Shown: positions 1-11,120, counted from the stretch's first letter. The stretch is 64,000 bases of DNA from Actinomucor elegans (GCA_026027325.1 JAMSLZ010000005.1:2418001-2482000); one strand, 5' to 3'. The notes: generated by a model not told the origin, from the letters alone. Program-made: numbers and translations.

Positions 1-1044
1 AAATCAATACTATAGACTCGCGTATACTATCCAAATAAGCACCTAATGAGTATAAGAGATTCTTATGATCGATATAGTAGTATAGTAGTAGTATGACCTA
101 GGCTTGTTCAAAATGCACCTTAACAAAATCGATGTAGAATTAAGTAGTACATTGAGCGGTGCAAGTACCATTGGTAATTTTCTTGAATTGATGGATTTAT
201 CTGTATTAAAAAGCTGTTCCTAGAAATTGTACAAATACACTCATAATTCAATTGTTTTATATACAAGAAAATATTCATATATATTTGTGAAGTTTCTAAT
301 CGATATCGTTAATAGACTTTTTTTTAATTTTACAAAAATGTGGAAATTGACTTATTTTAACATCTGTACATTCCTCGATCCATTTCAGTTTAATCTCGCA
401 TAAGATTGCTAGTATATATTCAGAATGAAGCATTACATCTATTATTATCTTCATTAGGTTTAATTCCGATGATTTAATCACATTTTCAGTATGTGTTTCA
501 AGTACACTGGATTTAATTATCTTTAGATCTCTAGGCTGATCCAGGATTAATATCGAATCTGGTTATTAATGCAAAATCAAGATGAATTGCTGTATCTAAT
601 GGAGTTGTTATTTAATTCATACGTGGTGAGTATGTGATACTGAATAGACTGGAAATAAGTTGGATATGCTGTTTAACTATGAATTATGAGCATTGTGATA
701 TATTTATTATTGTATTGTGGCAAAAGGATATTTGTAATTGATTCAGCAACTCATTCTGAACTTGAACTGCTATTTAATTGCGAATTAAACATATAGAAAT
801 GCCGTTGTGGAATACATATGTAAATTCACTTCTAGAAATATTAACCTGTACATAGTTTTATAAAGGACTGAGATTGATCAGAAGCAATCTCCGGGGTGGA
901 AAAGAAACCAATATGCCCCGGAATCTGAAATACGTAATCCAGAAAAGGGAACAATTGCTCTGTACCAATCGTCTTTTTGCATTATAAAAAAGCAGATTTC
1001 TTCCTTTCTTCTTTTCTTTTGTTTAGATACACCTCTTTTACATT
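1..1044. other. Intergenic region upstream of ClpX
   Basis: AT-rich, no convincing coding frame on either strand. Stops are frequent and the longest open stretch (296-481, minus) is low-complexity and unrelated to any family I know. The last ~80 bases before the ClpX ATG are a pyrimidine-rich run (about 1000-1024), as is common before fungal start codons. The left end is cut by the window. Confidence 0.6.
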
Positions 1045-3139
1045 ATGAAACTTTTATCAACCTATGTACCACTTTTAAAGATCACATCTACTTATTATAT
1101 AAGGCCTGCTATCCTTCTCGTTAGCAGAACCTATCATAGTGCTGATTACAGTGGCGGTGGATTAATGGGTAGAGACAGTTTCACGAATCCTATTTCAACA
1201 CCACCCTCTAAAGGTCCAGAAGACCCTTTTGCTCACTTGGATTTAGCTCAGCTCACGGATCCACGCTCGGTAAGAGTAGTGAATACATTGCATATAAAAC
1301 ATACTAACAAATTACCGTACAAGATTGTTCAACACCTCAATGAATATGTTATTGGTCAAGAAAGGGCCAAAAAAGTCCTTGCTGTGGCTATCTTTAATCA
1401 CTATAATCGGGTTAGGGCCAATATGAAAAGGCAGCAGTTAAAGTTGCAAAAGCAGCAACAACAACAGCAGCAGCAATTTATCCTGCAACAACAGCAACAG
1501 CAACAGCAGCAAAAGCAACAACAACAGCAGCAGTCTAACAATACAGTCAATGAAGCTGGGGTAGTGATTCCTAGTGAAGAACGTCTTCATACCGAACACC
1601 ATCATCCTACATTACCTCAAGATTACTATTCAAGTCAATTACCACTTCAAAGCCATCCACATGCCGAATTCCCACCAACTGAGAGAAGTATGTCTTATGG
1701 TACGATAGTTGCAGTATTATGTCATTGGTTATAAGTTTAATTGAAACCCACCTTTTGTTTTGATAGGCAATGCTCCTCGTCGCGCTTGGTTAAACCCACC
1801 TACGGAAGCTGGATCAAACCCCGAAAAGCTACTTGAATCATCAAACGATAATGCAATTGGCGCTTGTCAGTTTATGACAGATGAAGAGGATGATGATGAT
1901 AGTACGGTTCATGATAAAAGCAATGTACTGTTGATTGGTCCTACAGGCTCAGGCAAGACACTATTGGCTAGAACGCTTGCTCAAGTATTACAAGTACCAT
2001 TTTCCATGTCAGATGCTACACCTTTTACACAGGCTGGTTACGTAGGTGAAGATGTTGAATTGGTTATTCAAAGATTATTACAGTCTTGTGATTTTGATGT
2101 GAAAAAAGCTGAAACAGGCATCGTTTTCATTGATGAAGTAGATAAGATCTCGAGAAGATCCGATAGTCATACTGCTTCAAGGGATGTATCTGGCGAAGGT
2201 GTACAACAGGTATGGATAGCAAGAGAGTATTTGTCAGTGAGCTAACTTATTATCGTAGTCCCTTTTGAGAATGCTGGAAGGTACTGTAGTAAATATAACA
2301 GATAAATCTGGTGCTGGCAATCATAAAAGAGGTGGTCCTGGTGGTGGAGGAAGTTCTCTTAGTTCACCAAGTAAAGGCGAAACATATTCAGTAGATACAA
2401 GTAACATCTTATTCATATTGAGTGGTGCTTTTATTGGCTTGGATAAGATCATTGGTGATCGTATTTCGAAAGGTGTAAAGTAACAGTATATAATCAAAAT
2501 GTATGTATATATCTGTATTAATCCATGATTATAGTCCATCGGCTTTGATGCTCCACTGAAATCGGAATCAGACATTGCAAAAGAAAGTACAGAGTCTTTG
2601 CATCAGGTTGAACCTACAGACTTGGTAAAATTTGGCTTAATTCCCGAATTCGTGGGTCGTGTACCTGTAGTCGCTTCAGTGAATAATTTGCAGGTGGATG
2701 ATCTTGTGCGTGTCTTGAAAGAACCCAGAAATTCGCTTTTGAAACAATATGAAGGCCTTTTCAACTTGAATCATGTACGTTTAAGATTTAGTCAAGCAGC
2801 ACTCAAGTCAGTTGCTGCTCAAGCTCTAGAAAAGAAAACAGGCGCTAGAGGATTACGAAGAATTATGGTAAATGCGAGTGAATATATTCTATTGACAAGC
2901 TGCTCATATTTATATGATAGGAAAACTTGTTATTGGAGCCCATGTATGATGCACCTGGTTCTTGTATTCAACAAGTTATTATTGATAGCAAAGTAGTTAA
3001 TAATGAAAAGGCGCCAGTTTATATTACTTCTGAAAAATCTCAATTAGCTGACAAAATCATTGCTGAAGACGACGGTATAGAATTGAACAGTGATACTAAC
3101 ACAGAAGACCACACACCGCAACAAATGACACAGATATAA
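1045..3139 (+). CDS. CLPX: Mitochondrial ClpX-type AAA+ unfoldase
   Basis: Five exons: 1045-1687, 1767-2209, 2259-2474, 2535-2867, 2921-3139 (617 residues, all joins in frame). ClpX unfolds proteins in the mitochondrial matrix and can feed them to the ClpP peptidase. The N-terminus is basic and lacks acids, like a mitochondrial presequence. The helix starting [20 protein letters not shown] opens the AAA module, followed by Walker A GPTGSGKT (about residue 272), Walker [10 protein letters not shown], the GEGVQQ/LLRMLEG segment, RVPVV and the sensor-2 motif KTGARGLR. The N-terminal zinc domain of bacterial ClpX is absent. An IGF tripeptide, the ClpP-docking loop in bacterial ClpX, is kept across the exon 3/4 junction. 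A glutamine-rich insert (about residues 127-165) separates the first helix from Walker A. The acidic tail is short. Family identity is very secure; partnership with ClpP is inference. Confidence 0.95.
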
Positions 3140-3229
3140 TCAGTTTACGTTTGTTTATTGTACATACACTATCAATATCCCCCCTATCTCTTCCTTCTTC
3201 TATTTATGCCTTTCTTTTGTATTTTAAAT

Positions 3230-3236
3230 GAATAAA
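3230..3236 (+). terminator. Candidate poly(A) signal of ClpX
   Basis: An AATAAA hexamer lies about 90 bases after the ClpX stop codon, within an A-rich stretch. It is a plausible 3'-end signal, but fungal poly(A) signals are loose and this is inference. Confidence 0.35.
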
Positions 3237-3514
3237 AAAGCAATGAGCCTGTAGACCCACATCAGCTAACTTTTGAAGGCTCTTCGAGCATAGACGGAAC
3301 GCTTTTTTTTTAAAGAAAAATAAATAAATATAAATGGATTAACGGTTACCATTAAGCCTATGTACGAGTAATTATATCAAGATCTTTTTTATTATTAGGA
3401 ACACGTATTGAGCATTCGTTGGCTATTGAAGGTCATCAATCATCAGATATTTTGAGAAAAGTGAGAGTACTGATTTTTTATCTGATGTAATCGCTTATTC
3501 AAAGTACAAGGCCA

Positions 3515-3548
3515 GCAATCAAATGTGACATTTGGTTGAGATCAGTCG
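3515..3548 (+). repeat. Dispersed intergenic repeat, partial copy
   Basis: Carries the core ATCAAATGTGACATTTGG and then GAGATC, matching the core seen near 10921, 31441 and 42521 in one or the other orientation. Only the core half of the element is recognisable here. Confidence 0.45.
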
Positions 3549-4315
3549 AACGATATATAGGTCTATAAACTTAATTTGCATGAAATTATGTAGACAATCA
3601 TAAATGCAAGTATTGTCACTACTCTTTGATTTAATGACCGTGCTAGTAGATTTAGTATTTTATTATGAGCATGTATCAATAATTAAATATTACACTAAAC
3701 TGCAATGAATCGAAAAGCAGATACGTTGGGAATAAGTTGATTTCGGAAAAAATCCTAAAGGGCTACACTTAGACCTAATATTTAAACTAATTGTAATTGA
3801 TTTACAATCAAGAAAATTGTCATTTACATTTAAATAAACCTCTATATAGTAAGAAAGTCTGGGCATATATAAGTGTCATTAACAAAAGTTGCAGAAAGTA
3901 ATATCGAGTGCCAAATGATGCAAAGGTTATGTTAAATTGATTATTAGAATATAGAGTTGTTTTGTATTCTAACCAATTTTTTAATTTTATGTTTTTCGCT
4001 CATAATTCAATCCTTGAATAACAAACAAAATAAAAATAAAAAAGCTAATATATATCAGTTAAAATGATATATAAGCTTCAATATATACTTTGCTAAAACA
4101 TGGTTGGAAATTTTGAAAAATCAGAACAGTGGTCTACTTCTTAAAAACAATTCGATATCCGCTCAATTGAGCTATCCAATGAAATCAAATTATATTTTTT
4201 TAGGGTGATGTGACGCGACTCTTTCTTACTGCTAACTGCTTTGCTTCTTTGCTTCTTTTCACTTGACTGATACCTTACTGACATACTATAAAAAACAGCA
4301 TTTCAATAAAAAAAT

Positions 4316-5148
4316 ATGGCTGCGAGACAACCAGTTCATTCAGTTCTATTTGACAATAGTCAAGAACCAACTCAATATTATGGACAGCAAGCATCTACAG
4401 CTGGTGGAGATGGTTTACAGTTTTATTCATCTACCTACGGCGATCAATACAATACCAACACAAATACCAACGCTGGCTATTACAGCAATCCACCTACGGG
4501 CGATATGCGTTCACCTAATTATGACTATACCACTGGCACATCTGGTTCATTTTGGAGCGCGTTTGGTACAGGAGGATTTGCAGATGAGCCACCATTATTG
4601 GAAGAACTTGGACTAAATTTTGGACATATCAAGACAAAGGTAATAATCAGGATGCATGCGTGTATGATTTTTATTGCTAACATCTATTTCAGAGTCTTGC
4701 TGTATTAAATCCTTTTAGAACTGTTCCTCATACAATCATGGATGATACTGATTTAGCAGGTCCCCTTTTATTTATCTTTTTGTTTGGTACATTCTTGCTC
4801 TTATCGAGAAAATCACACTTTGGATACATTTATGGCGTTGGTGTGATGGGAGTCGTTAGTATCTACCTCATCTTGAATATGATGAGTGAGAATGGTATTG
4901 ATTGGTCAAGAACAGCAAGTGTTTTGGGTTACTGTCTTTTGCCTATGGTCATGTTGAGTGGATTTAGCGTGGTATTAAGCTTAGATAGTATTATTGGTAC
5001 TGCTTTAACTGTGATTAGTATTCTGTGGTGTACTTATTCGAGCTCTGGTATGTTTTCAAGTGTGCTTCATTTAAATGAACAAAGACTTTTGGTTGCATAC
5101 CCTGTTGGTTTATTTTATGCCTGTTTCGCTTTAATGACTTTCTTTTAA
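4316..5148 (+). CDS. YIP1: Yip1-family Golgi membrane protein
   Basis: Two exons, 4316-4639 and 4693-5148 (259 residues), joined in phase 0 across a 53-nt intron. Yip1/YIPF5 proteins act at the ER-Golgi interface, bind Rab-type GTPases and help COPII vesicle formation. The N-terminal ~85 residues are soluble and rich in Gln, Tyr, Asn, Ser and Gly, as in Yip1. Then comes a conserved PPLLEELGLNF segment followed by LNPFR, and about five hydrophobic helices from the DLAGPLLFIFLFG stretch to the C-terminus (YPVGLFYACFALMTFF). Length and layout match the YIP1 subfamily rather than the shorter Yif1/Yip3 proteins. An overlapping frame starting at 4263 is a shadow of exon 1. Very likely correct. Confidence 0.93.
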
Positions 5149-5660
5149 TAAAAAAAAACACTATAGTTTATTACCATTGGCTGACTTTTTACCTGCATCT
5201 ATATATTAGATTTGGAGATGGTGAGATATAGGCTGTTTTGAGAATAATATCTACATGGTAGGTAATCAAATGATTTTGAGTTTGTACATGTGCCAAAAAC
5301 GTTGGTTTCTTGTTGTTTGGCGGGGATTGAATTCATGACACTACTACTACTACCATTTCCTCCATATGTTCGATCAAACTTCTTGAAAACATAAATAATT
5401 TAAGGTCTCGTCAATATAGATTTTTTATTTTTTATTTTTCCAGGAATTGTATAGAGGAAAACAATTTATTTTATTGAGAGAACTATTGTAATTTGAAAGA
5501 AAAAACATTTTATGACTTTATTGAATAGCTGAATTCTGAACGTACATATGGATCGTTCTAAAGTATAGTTTTTTTCTATTGGTTATAATGCCTGAATTTA
5601 TTTTTTTCGAAAATCACAGCTTAAGGAAATGATGGGCCTGTTAATCAACGCCTGAGATTA

Positions 5661-5702
5661 TTGACCTTGGTGAAATATTGCATCTGATCAGTAGTCCATG
5701 CT
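5661..5702 (-). repeat. Dispersed intergenic repeat, diverged copy
   Basis: Reads GACCTTGGTGAAATATTGCA, then TCTGATCAGTAGTCCATGCT, the same order as the clear copies at 42505 and 42694. Diverged; assigned by eye. Confidence 0.4.
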
Positions 5703-5830
5703 TAGACTGAGCCAGTGTATCTAATAAAATCTTTCAAAATGAAGGTTTTAAATCTTTTTCTACATTTGTTAATTACTCCCTTCATTAGCTTGACTGTCCC
5801 TCAATAGAGAAAAATCTTGAAGCTCCAAAT

Positions 5831-5852
5831 AATTTTTTTTTTTTTTTTTTTT
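5831..5852 (+). repeat. Poly(T) tract upstream of SNF12
   Basis: About 22 consecutive T on the plus strand, ending roughly 33 bases before the SNF12 ATG. Poly(dA:dT) tracts in fungal promoters exclude nucleosomes, so a promoter role is plausible inference. Confidence 0.6.
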
Positions 5853-5884
5853 TAACTCTTCTTCCTATAACTGCATAATTAAAA

Positions 5885-7491
5885 ATGCAACAACCTAATG
5901 TCATTACAACACCTATTCAAATAAAAAAGAGAGCCGCAGAACAAGATTCAATCTCGAAACATATAAAGTAAGCGGGCATATACTACTAAAGGATTAAATG
6001 TATTTACATTCACTTAGAAAAAAGAGACCAACCGATCGCAATTTACCACCCAAGGTAAATTATCCAAAGTACAACATCCTTGCATTATATAATATTTGAA
6101 CTAAATTCAACACAATGTTTAGGTTGATACATATATTCCAGAATCAAAACTATATACAGAATTATGTGAATTTGAAAGAAATTTAGACGCGGCGATCATG
6201 AGAAAGCGTCTTGATATTCAAGAAGCGTTAGGAAAACCTACCAAAGCAAGTACAGAAACAAGAGCCTGTACATTCTGATTAGTTATTAATTAATATGTTT
6301 AGGTTCGTCGAACCCTACGTATATTTGTATCCAATACTTCAGCAGATCAACCAGGCCAATTGGACGAAGGAAATAACTTTGATACCAACGATGACAACGC
6401 ACCTTCATGGACACTAAAGATAGAAGGAAGACTGCTGGATGTAAGTTCAGCGAACATCATTCTAATGATATACTCATTGTTTTATATTATATAGCCTTTA
6501 ATACCAACAAAAAAGGCCCAACCCATTCAAAAGTTCACTTCCTTCTTCAAATCCATCATTGTTGAACTTGATCGCGATCCAGAATTATTTCCAGAAGGCA
6601 ATATCACTGAATGGCGCAAACAAGCTTCTTCCATAGATTCAGATGGGGTTGAGATTAAACGTAAAGGCGATGTCAATGTTAATGCCCGCATTATTCTTGT
6701 ACCAGATTTCAATCCTCAAAAATACAAAGTAGACGATGCTTTGGCTAGTATTATTTCATTAAAACTAGCTACTAAATCTCATGTCATCTCAGAAGTTTGG
6801 AACTATATTAAGGTAAGTCTAATGCTTTATTGTAACAATAGAAACTCAAGTCATGGTTATTATAGCAAAACCGCTTACAAGATACAGAAGACAAACGTCT
6901 TATTAAATGTGATGAGAAATTAGCTCAACTCTTTGCTATTGAAGCAAAGCCAATTCATTATTCTGAACTACCTGCGCTTGTTGATCAGCACCTCTCAAGA
7001 CCTGATCCTATTGTACTTGAATACACAATTCGTGTCGATAAACAGTTTAATACATCTACAACTGTATATGATATGGATGTGGAACTCGATAGTGTGGTGC
7101 GTCAAAAGATGATGCATACTGTGGCTTCAAGTCAGTCACAAAAGGACGTTTTAGCATTAGACGATAAGATTGTTCAGTGTGTGCAGAGCATTAACAATTC
7201 AAAGATCAAGCGCGACTTCCTGACACAGTTCTCAAGAGATCCACTTGGGTTTACTAATAAGTGGATCATGAGCCAAGCTAAAGATTTGGAGGTTATTCTA
7301 GGAGAAACAAAGGTCAATCTAGAGGATGTGCGCCAAACAGATTTTTACAAACAGCCTTGGGTAAAAGAAGCTGTTTTCCATTATCTAACTTCAAAGGTAA
7401 ATTGTTAAATGACTAGATACAATACTAAACTAACACTTAACAGACTCAACAGCGTATGCAAGAACTTTTAGCAACTCAAAAGTTAGGCTAA
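5885..7491 (+). CDS. SNF12: SWI/SNF complex subunit Snf12/SMARCD (BAF60 type)
   Basis: Seven exons: 5885-5967, 6018-6054, 6123-6245, 6303-6440, 6495-6812, 6866-7396, 7444-7491 (425 residues). The protein is the SWIB-domain subunit of SWI/SNF-type chromatin remodellers and acts in the nucleus. Seen: a basic N-terminus with KKRP, then the conserved RKRLDIQEALGKP block and LRIFVSN strand, WTLKIEGRLLD, FFKSIIVELDRD, and the SWIB domain from about LKLATKSHVISEVWNYIK through the KPIHYSELPALVDQHL segment. The C-terminal helices (NSKIKRDFLTQF...DFYKQPWVKEAVFHYL) match SMARCD proteins. Intron 3 needs a GC donor (GCAAGT at 6246) to keep frame; the nearby GT donors break it. The last exon is only 48 nt. 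Identity is secure. Confidence 0.93.
6246..6302 (+). other. Non-canonical GC-AG intron in SNF12
   Basis: The exon before ends ...KPTK and the exon after begins VRRTLRIFVSN, both conserved. Only a donor at GCAAGT keeps frame; the GT inside it (6250) and the later GT (6268) both shift frame and lead to a stop. GCAAGT is the known consensus of GC-AG introns. Confidence 0.75.
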
Positions 7492-8325
7492 CTATTAATA
7501 AAAAATACGTTTTTATATAGAACCATACTTACTTTTGAATATATACTTCATATCGTGAACTATATTGTTTTATCTAAAGACCTAGTTGACAACGATCGTA
7601 CCTTGGGTCACTTCCATTATAAACACAAGGCGTATCCTTTACTGTAATTATGCTTGGTATTGATATAATTCTTCAATTCGTTGAGGCTTTATGTATGATA
7701 TCAACAACTAGGACTATCTAGTTTTGTACCTTCGTAGATCGGCTGTGGGGTTGGCTCATATTTGAACCTGAAAATGGTAGTTTACTATGGCTTGCTGAAC
7801 TAGCGATGTGATGTGGATTTATTTTTGTGGGATATTTTTTATGCATTTACAGTTGTACTGTTATAGTAGCAACTCTTTAGAGCTCTATTGCTCTATCTTC
7901 TGTTCTATATAATATTATGGTAGTCCGCTCTTGTTTAATCCTACATATATCTTCGTTATGAGCAAACACAGATGTTAACATACAAATTTGATATATCTAG
8001 AGTTATGCTTGTTTACTATAATTGCTCAAGTAAGATTCAAGGGCTGACTAAGTAAATCACCTTCGATACAAGAGACAGTAAACTATAAATTTACATATCC
8101 GTGTATTTCAGATGAGAAAAATAGTTGATATCCTTTTTATAAATAATGAAACGCAATCACCCTGCATTCATTATGTTTATGCATCGCTGAAAACACTCGA
8201 TAATTATCACTTTATATATAGAGTATTTGAAGAAAGAGCCATTATATTATTCATTTGTAAACGTAAATACTTTATATGTAATAATAATAATAATAATATA
8301 TTTAACTAGGGAATAGCAAGGACTA
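7492..8325. other. Intergenic region, SNF12 to zinc-finger gene
   Basis: No supported gene. Includes an (ATA)n run near 8280-8300. The open stretch 8112-8309 has no family features and ends inside that run. Confidence 0.5.
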
Positions 8326-8817
8326 CTATTGACTTCCATTAGACATCAGATTTTTAAAATTGATAATCAAACCATTCAAAACATCGAGAATTGCTTCCTG
8401 CTTTGCTTTGGCCTCATTCTGAGCCGCAAAAGTTTTTTCCTTACTCTTGGCTCTTTTGATAGATTCAAGTCCGTCGTTTTCATCAATGCTGGTTTGATTT
8501 TCCTCTATCACTTCTTCAAAAATAAGATTATTAGTAGGACAAACATGGTTTTCTATAACATGACGAGTAAATGCGTCTTCAGCGCTTTCTGAACAGTGAA
8601 ACCAGCAAGAAGGACAGGCATAATGAATAACAGAGCCGTCGTAGGGACTTTTTTCGTAGTAGTAAGACTTGGATAAAGGACGGCTCTTGCCTGGTTGTCT
8701 CCCGCTGATCTCTACACCGTGTCTGGCCTTGATATGTTTAATAACACTTTGGGGGCTACAGAAGAAATCGTAACAGTCGTAACAAGGATGTAACAAATGA
8801 ACTGAAACTTTTTCCAT
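8326..8817 (-). CDS. Two-finger C2H2-like zinc protein, copy 1
   Basis: Single-exon gene, 163 residues. Not a family I can name. It has two zinc-finger-like units. Finger 1 is C-x2-C-x12-H-x4-H (CYDC...HIKARH, about residues 12-33). Finger 2 is C-x2-C-x14-H-x4-H (CPSCWFHC...HVIENH, about residues 68-91). An extra Cys sits a few residues after each CxxC. A lysine- and glutamate-rich stretch follows (about 118-140), then a hydrophobic helix near the C-terminus (AILDVLNGLIINFKNLM). The protein at 23393-23932 has the same order and spacing, so the two are paralogs. A nucleic-acid or protein-binding role is likely but not shown. The plus-strand frame 8329-8592 is its shadow. Confidence 0.75.
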   Translation of the reverse strand: MEKVSVHLLHPCYDCYDFFCSPQSVIKHIKARHGVEISGRQPGKSRPLSKSYYYEKSPYDGSVIHYACPSCWFHCSESAEDAFTRHVIENHVCPTNNLIFEEVIEENQTSIDENDGLESIKRAKSKEKTFAAQNEAKAKQEAILDVLNGLIINFKNLMSNGSQ

Positions 8818-9382
8818 AGTTGCTATTTTATGAAGTATTCGTTATTGAAAGGGTATATATATAACAAGAAAAACATTTATATGTCTTCAATTTATACATA
8901 ATCCTCATTAATAAAGAAACCAATGCTTCCGTGGATATATTTTTTTTCGAGAATTTCTTCAGAAAAATGATAATGGGCAGGTCTACAACATATGTTTGAC
9001 TCATTCATTCTTTTTTAGTTTCTTTCTTACGAGATTACAACTATATGCATCCTATGATCTACAGTAATTCATTCTGTACAGTTTTCTACTGAAAGTACTT
9101 GATAATAGACCATTTGTTATGGGATGATATTTAATTAAGTGGTGATAATAATGACAATGATGTACAATGATATGCCTAACGACGGATAATGCGTAATTAT
9201 TTTAATTTCTATTTCATGATGTATGTTCCAAACAGATAGATTACATGATTATTTTAGTTAAAACAAAAGTATATATCTAAGCATATTTTGAACAAACACT
9301 GGTGGTTTTATGACATGTGTATTAATACGTATACGCTTTATTTAAACCAAGTTGGTCCGCAACTACCAATTATTTGATATTT
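8818..9382. other. Intergenic region
   Basis: No supported gene. Its right end (from about 9330) enters the segmental duplication that carries the cysteine-rich gene. Confidence 0.5.
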
Positions 9383-9781
9383 TTAAACGTTTATGGTCTT
9401 GCAGCATTCTACTTTTAAATTTGTTGACCAAGTACCACAATCAGAGTGTTCATATCTTCCAGAATATACCCAATCTGAGCCATACGTATCACATGTAGTC
9501 TGACCTTTGACAAATGCACCGGCACAATATGACCATTTGCATTCCTCCGTTTGAATCTTGGTGATTCCACAACATTCATATTGATATCCGCCTAATAAAA
9601 CTTCGGAGCACTTTCTACTTTGACCAGTAGGTGTTCCTCCGGAGGGGAAAGTTTCTTTACAAGCATAATCTCCATCCCACGAAACACCATAGCAGGTAGG
9701 CGTCCATGCACAGCTAGCTGCACTGACAACATATGCATTAAGAGATAGAGCTACTAAGGTTACCAACTTCATTTTTTGCAA
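9383..9781 (-). CDS. Small secreted 12-cysteine protein, copy 1
   Basis: Single-exon gene, 132 residues. The first ~20 residues (MQKMKLVTLVALSLNAYVVS) are a classical signal peptide with probable cleavage after SA. The mature ~111 residues hold 12 cysteines in two similar halves. Half 1 is C-x5-C-x10-C-x16-C-x11-CC; half 2 is C-x4-C-x10-C-x17-C-x10-CC. Each half has a Trp two residues after its first Cys and a C-Y/A-G start to the next segment, so the protein looks like a tandem duplication of a six-cysteine domain. Six disulfides are possible. I do not recognise the family; an extracellular, wall or host/competitor-facing role is only inference. A close paralog is at 18042-18437. A TATA-like box lies about 50 bases upstream of the ATG in both copies. 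Confidence 0.85.
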   Translation of the reverse strand: MQKMKLVTLVALSLNAYVVSAASCAWTPTCYGVSWDGDYACKETFPSGGTPTGQSRKCSEVLLGGYQYECCGITKIQTEECKWSYCAGAFVKGQTTCDTYGSDWVYSGRYEHSDCGTWSTNLKVECCKTINV

Positions 9782-9825
9782 TGATAAAATAGAAAGATAA
9801 TGGAAAACTACTCAATTAAATCCTT

Positions 9826-9834
9826 CTTTTTATA
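9826..9834 (-). promoter_or_regulatory. TATA-like box of cysteine-rich gene 1
   Basis: TATAAAAAG on the minus strand, 45-53 bases upstream of the start codon. The same box at the same distance precedes the paralog (18482-18490), within conserved flanking DNA. Confidence 0.6.
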
Positions 9835-11040
9835 CATATTCTCTTATGCACATCTGTGATCCAGCATGCGTCGTGCTGTAATCTCTAAAACATCAATGCC
9901 AATCAGGCAATATTTTAATTATACATTCTCACCTTTCTATATCTTCGTTACATATCCGAAATCTAAAAGAAGGTGTCCCCGCGGTATTTTTGATGAAAAA
10001 ATAATGGTCAAGATGGTTCCTGTCGTGGGTGATGACTTTGCAGTCTTTTCTCATGACGGTGGTCATTCTTACAGTTCTATATTTTTTAGAATAAATTTCA
10101 TTCAGTAAATAAAAATATTAACGCTTTGTTAAAAGCGCTTTCTCACTTTTAATTCTGATAGTATCATATTGTAATAGAGTTTATTTGAAAACCGGAATTA
10201 GTAATAGGAATAGGAATAGGGTACTCAAAGTATTATTCGTAGTGAATATTGGAATACAGTAATGTATTGTGTCACAGATGGATATTCATCTAGCATTGAT
10301 CGAGATAGTTCAACGCTAGAATTTTGTTAAACTTAATCGAAAATTAAACCTTATTAATATCCAACAATCCAAATAAATAAAAATCTCCATGAAACTACAT
10401 TAGTTTGCTGCGATCACTTAGTGTTTATTAATAGAAAAGTAGGGGTCGTCGCAATGCCGGATAGCTTGCAAGAAGCAAATGTAAAATCAAATGAACAGAA
10501 ATCACATTATCAATTTTCATAATATAGTGTAGGAAGATCTAAGATCAAATGCAAAACTGTTCTGGATATTCCTGCTTTGTAACTGAGAGTACTAGTGAAA
10601 AAAAGGATAGATAAAAAGCAACAATCTCTCGACAAACCGAAGAAAGTTCATGCAACCAATATATCCATTGTACCTCGGCGAGAAAAAGGAAGTTCGATAT
10701 ATGCAGTATGTAACCCATTCGGATCACGGAAATGCTGTTTAGATACGACATAACTCTGAGATCATTCAAGGAATATATTGGTCATTAGGTCAAATAGGCT
10801 CTATGTAAGAAAAGCATATTGTTCGAAGTTATTATAAATCAGTATAATGTATTGATCGTACTGAAGTTTAAAAAATGATCTGAAGGGCGCAACATTTCAT
10901 TCTGCGTACGGAATGTTTACCAGATGTGACATTTGACCGGGATTGAATGAAACATTTAAGATCTACTGATCCAACTTATTTTTTTTGTGATTTATAATTT
11001 TATTTTGCGTACATGCCTATCAATGAAGAGCTTCACTGAC
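9835..11040. other. Upstream region of cysteine-rich gene 1
   Basis: No supported gene. Most is shared with 18491-19665, but open frames in it (9866-10108, 10545-10769) are not kept open in the other copy, so conservation here is of DNA, not protein. A dispersed repeat copy is at 10888-10946. Confidence 0.6.
10888..10946 (+). repeat. Dispersed intergenic repeat copy
   Basis: Contains AACATTTCATTCTGCGTACG, then GAATG, then CAGATGTGACATTTGACC. Same order as 19577-19634 (part of the segmental duplication) and, in reverse complement, as 42505-42575. Confidence 0.6.
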
Positions 11041-11120
11041 ATAGGTCAGGCGTATTAGTTCCTGAACGGCCCTGTGTCGCTGCAGCTACTAATAACAGCC
11101 GCATAAACATCACCTAACAA

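Larger units (their letters stand above)
3140..4315. other. Intergenic region between ClpX and YIP1
   Basis: No supported gene. It holds the ClpX 3' end, a T10 run near 3302, one partial copy of a dispersed repeat (about 3515-3548), and a pyrimidine-rich YIP1 leader after 4200. Confidence 0.5.
5149..5884. other. Intergenic region between YIP1 and SNF12
   Basis: No supported gene. Contains a partial dispersed repeat (about 5661-5702) and an uninterrupted T22 tract ending about 30 bases before the SNF12 start codon. Confidence 0.5.
9330..10985 (+). repeat. Segmental duplication, copy A
   Basis: This block is repeated at about 18010-19665 in the same orientation. It includes the cysteine-rich gene, its 3' flank (shared ATTATTTGATATTTTTAAAC) and about 1.2 kb of upstream DNA (for example TTGATGAAAAAATAAYGGTC and TTTCATTCAGTAAATAAAAA). 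Copy B carries a ~26-base insertion near 18796 relative to copy A. Ends were judged by eye. Confidence 0.85.

Noticed and set aside
9866..10108. 80-codon frame upstream of cysteine-rich gene 1
   Set aside because: The matching DNA in the duplicated block (18500-18750) has a one-base deletion and stops that break the frame, so the conservation is not of protein.
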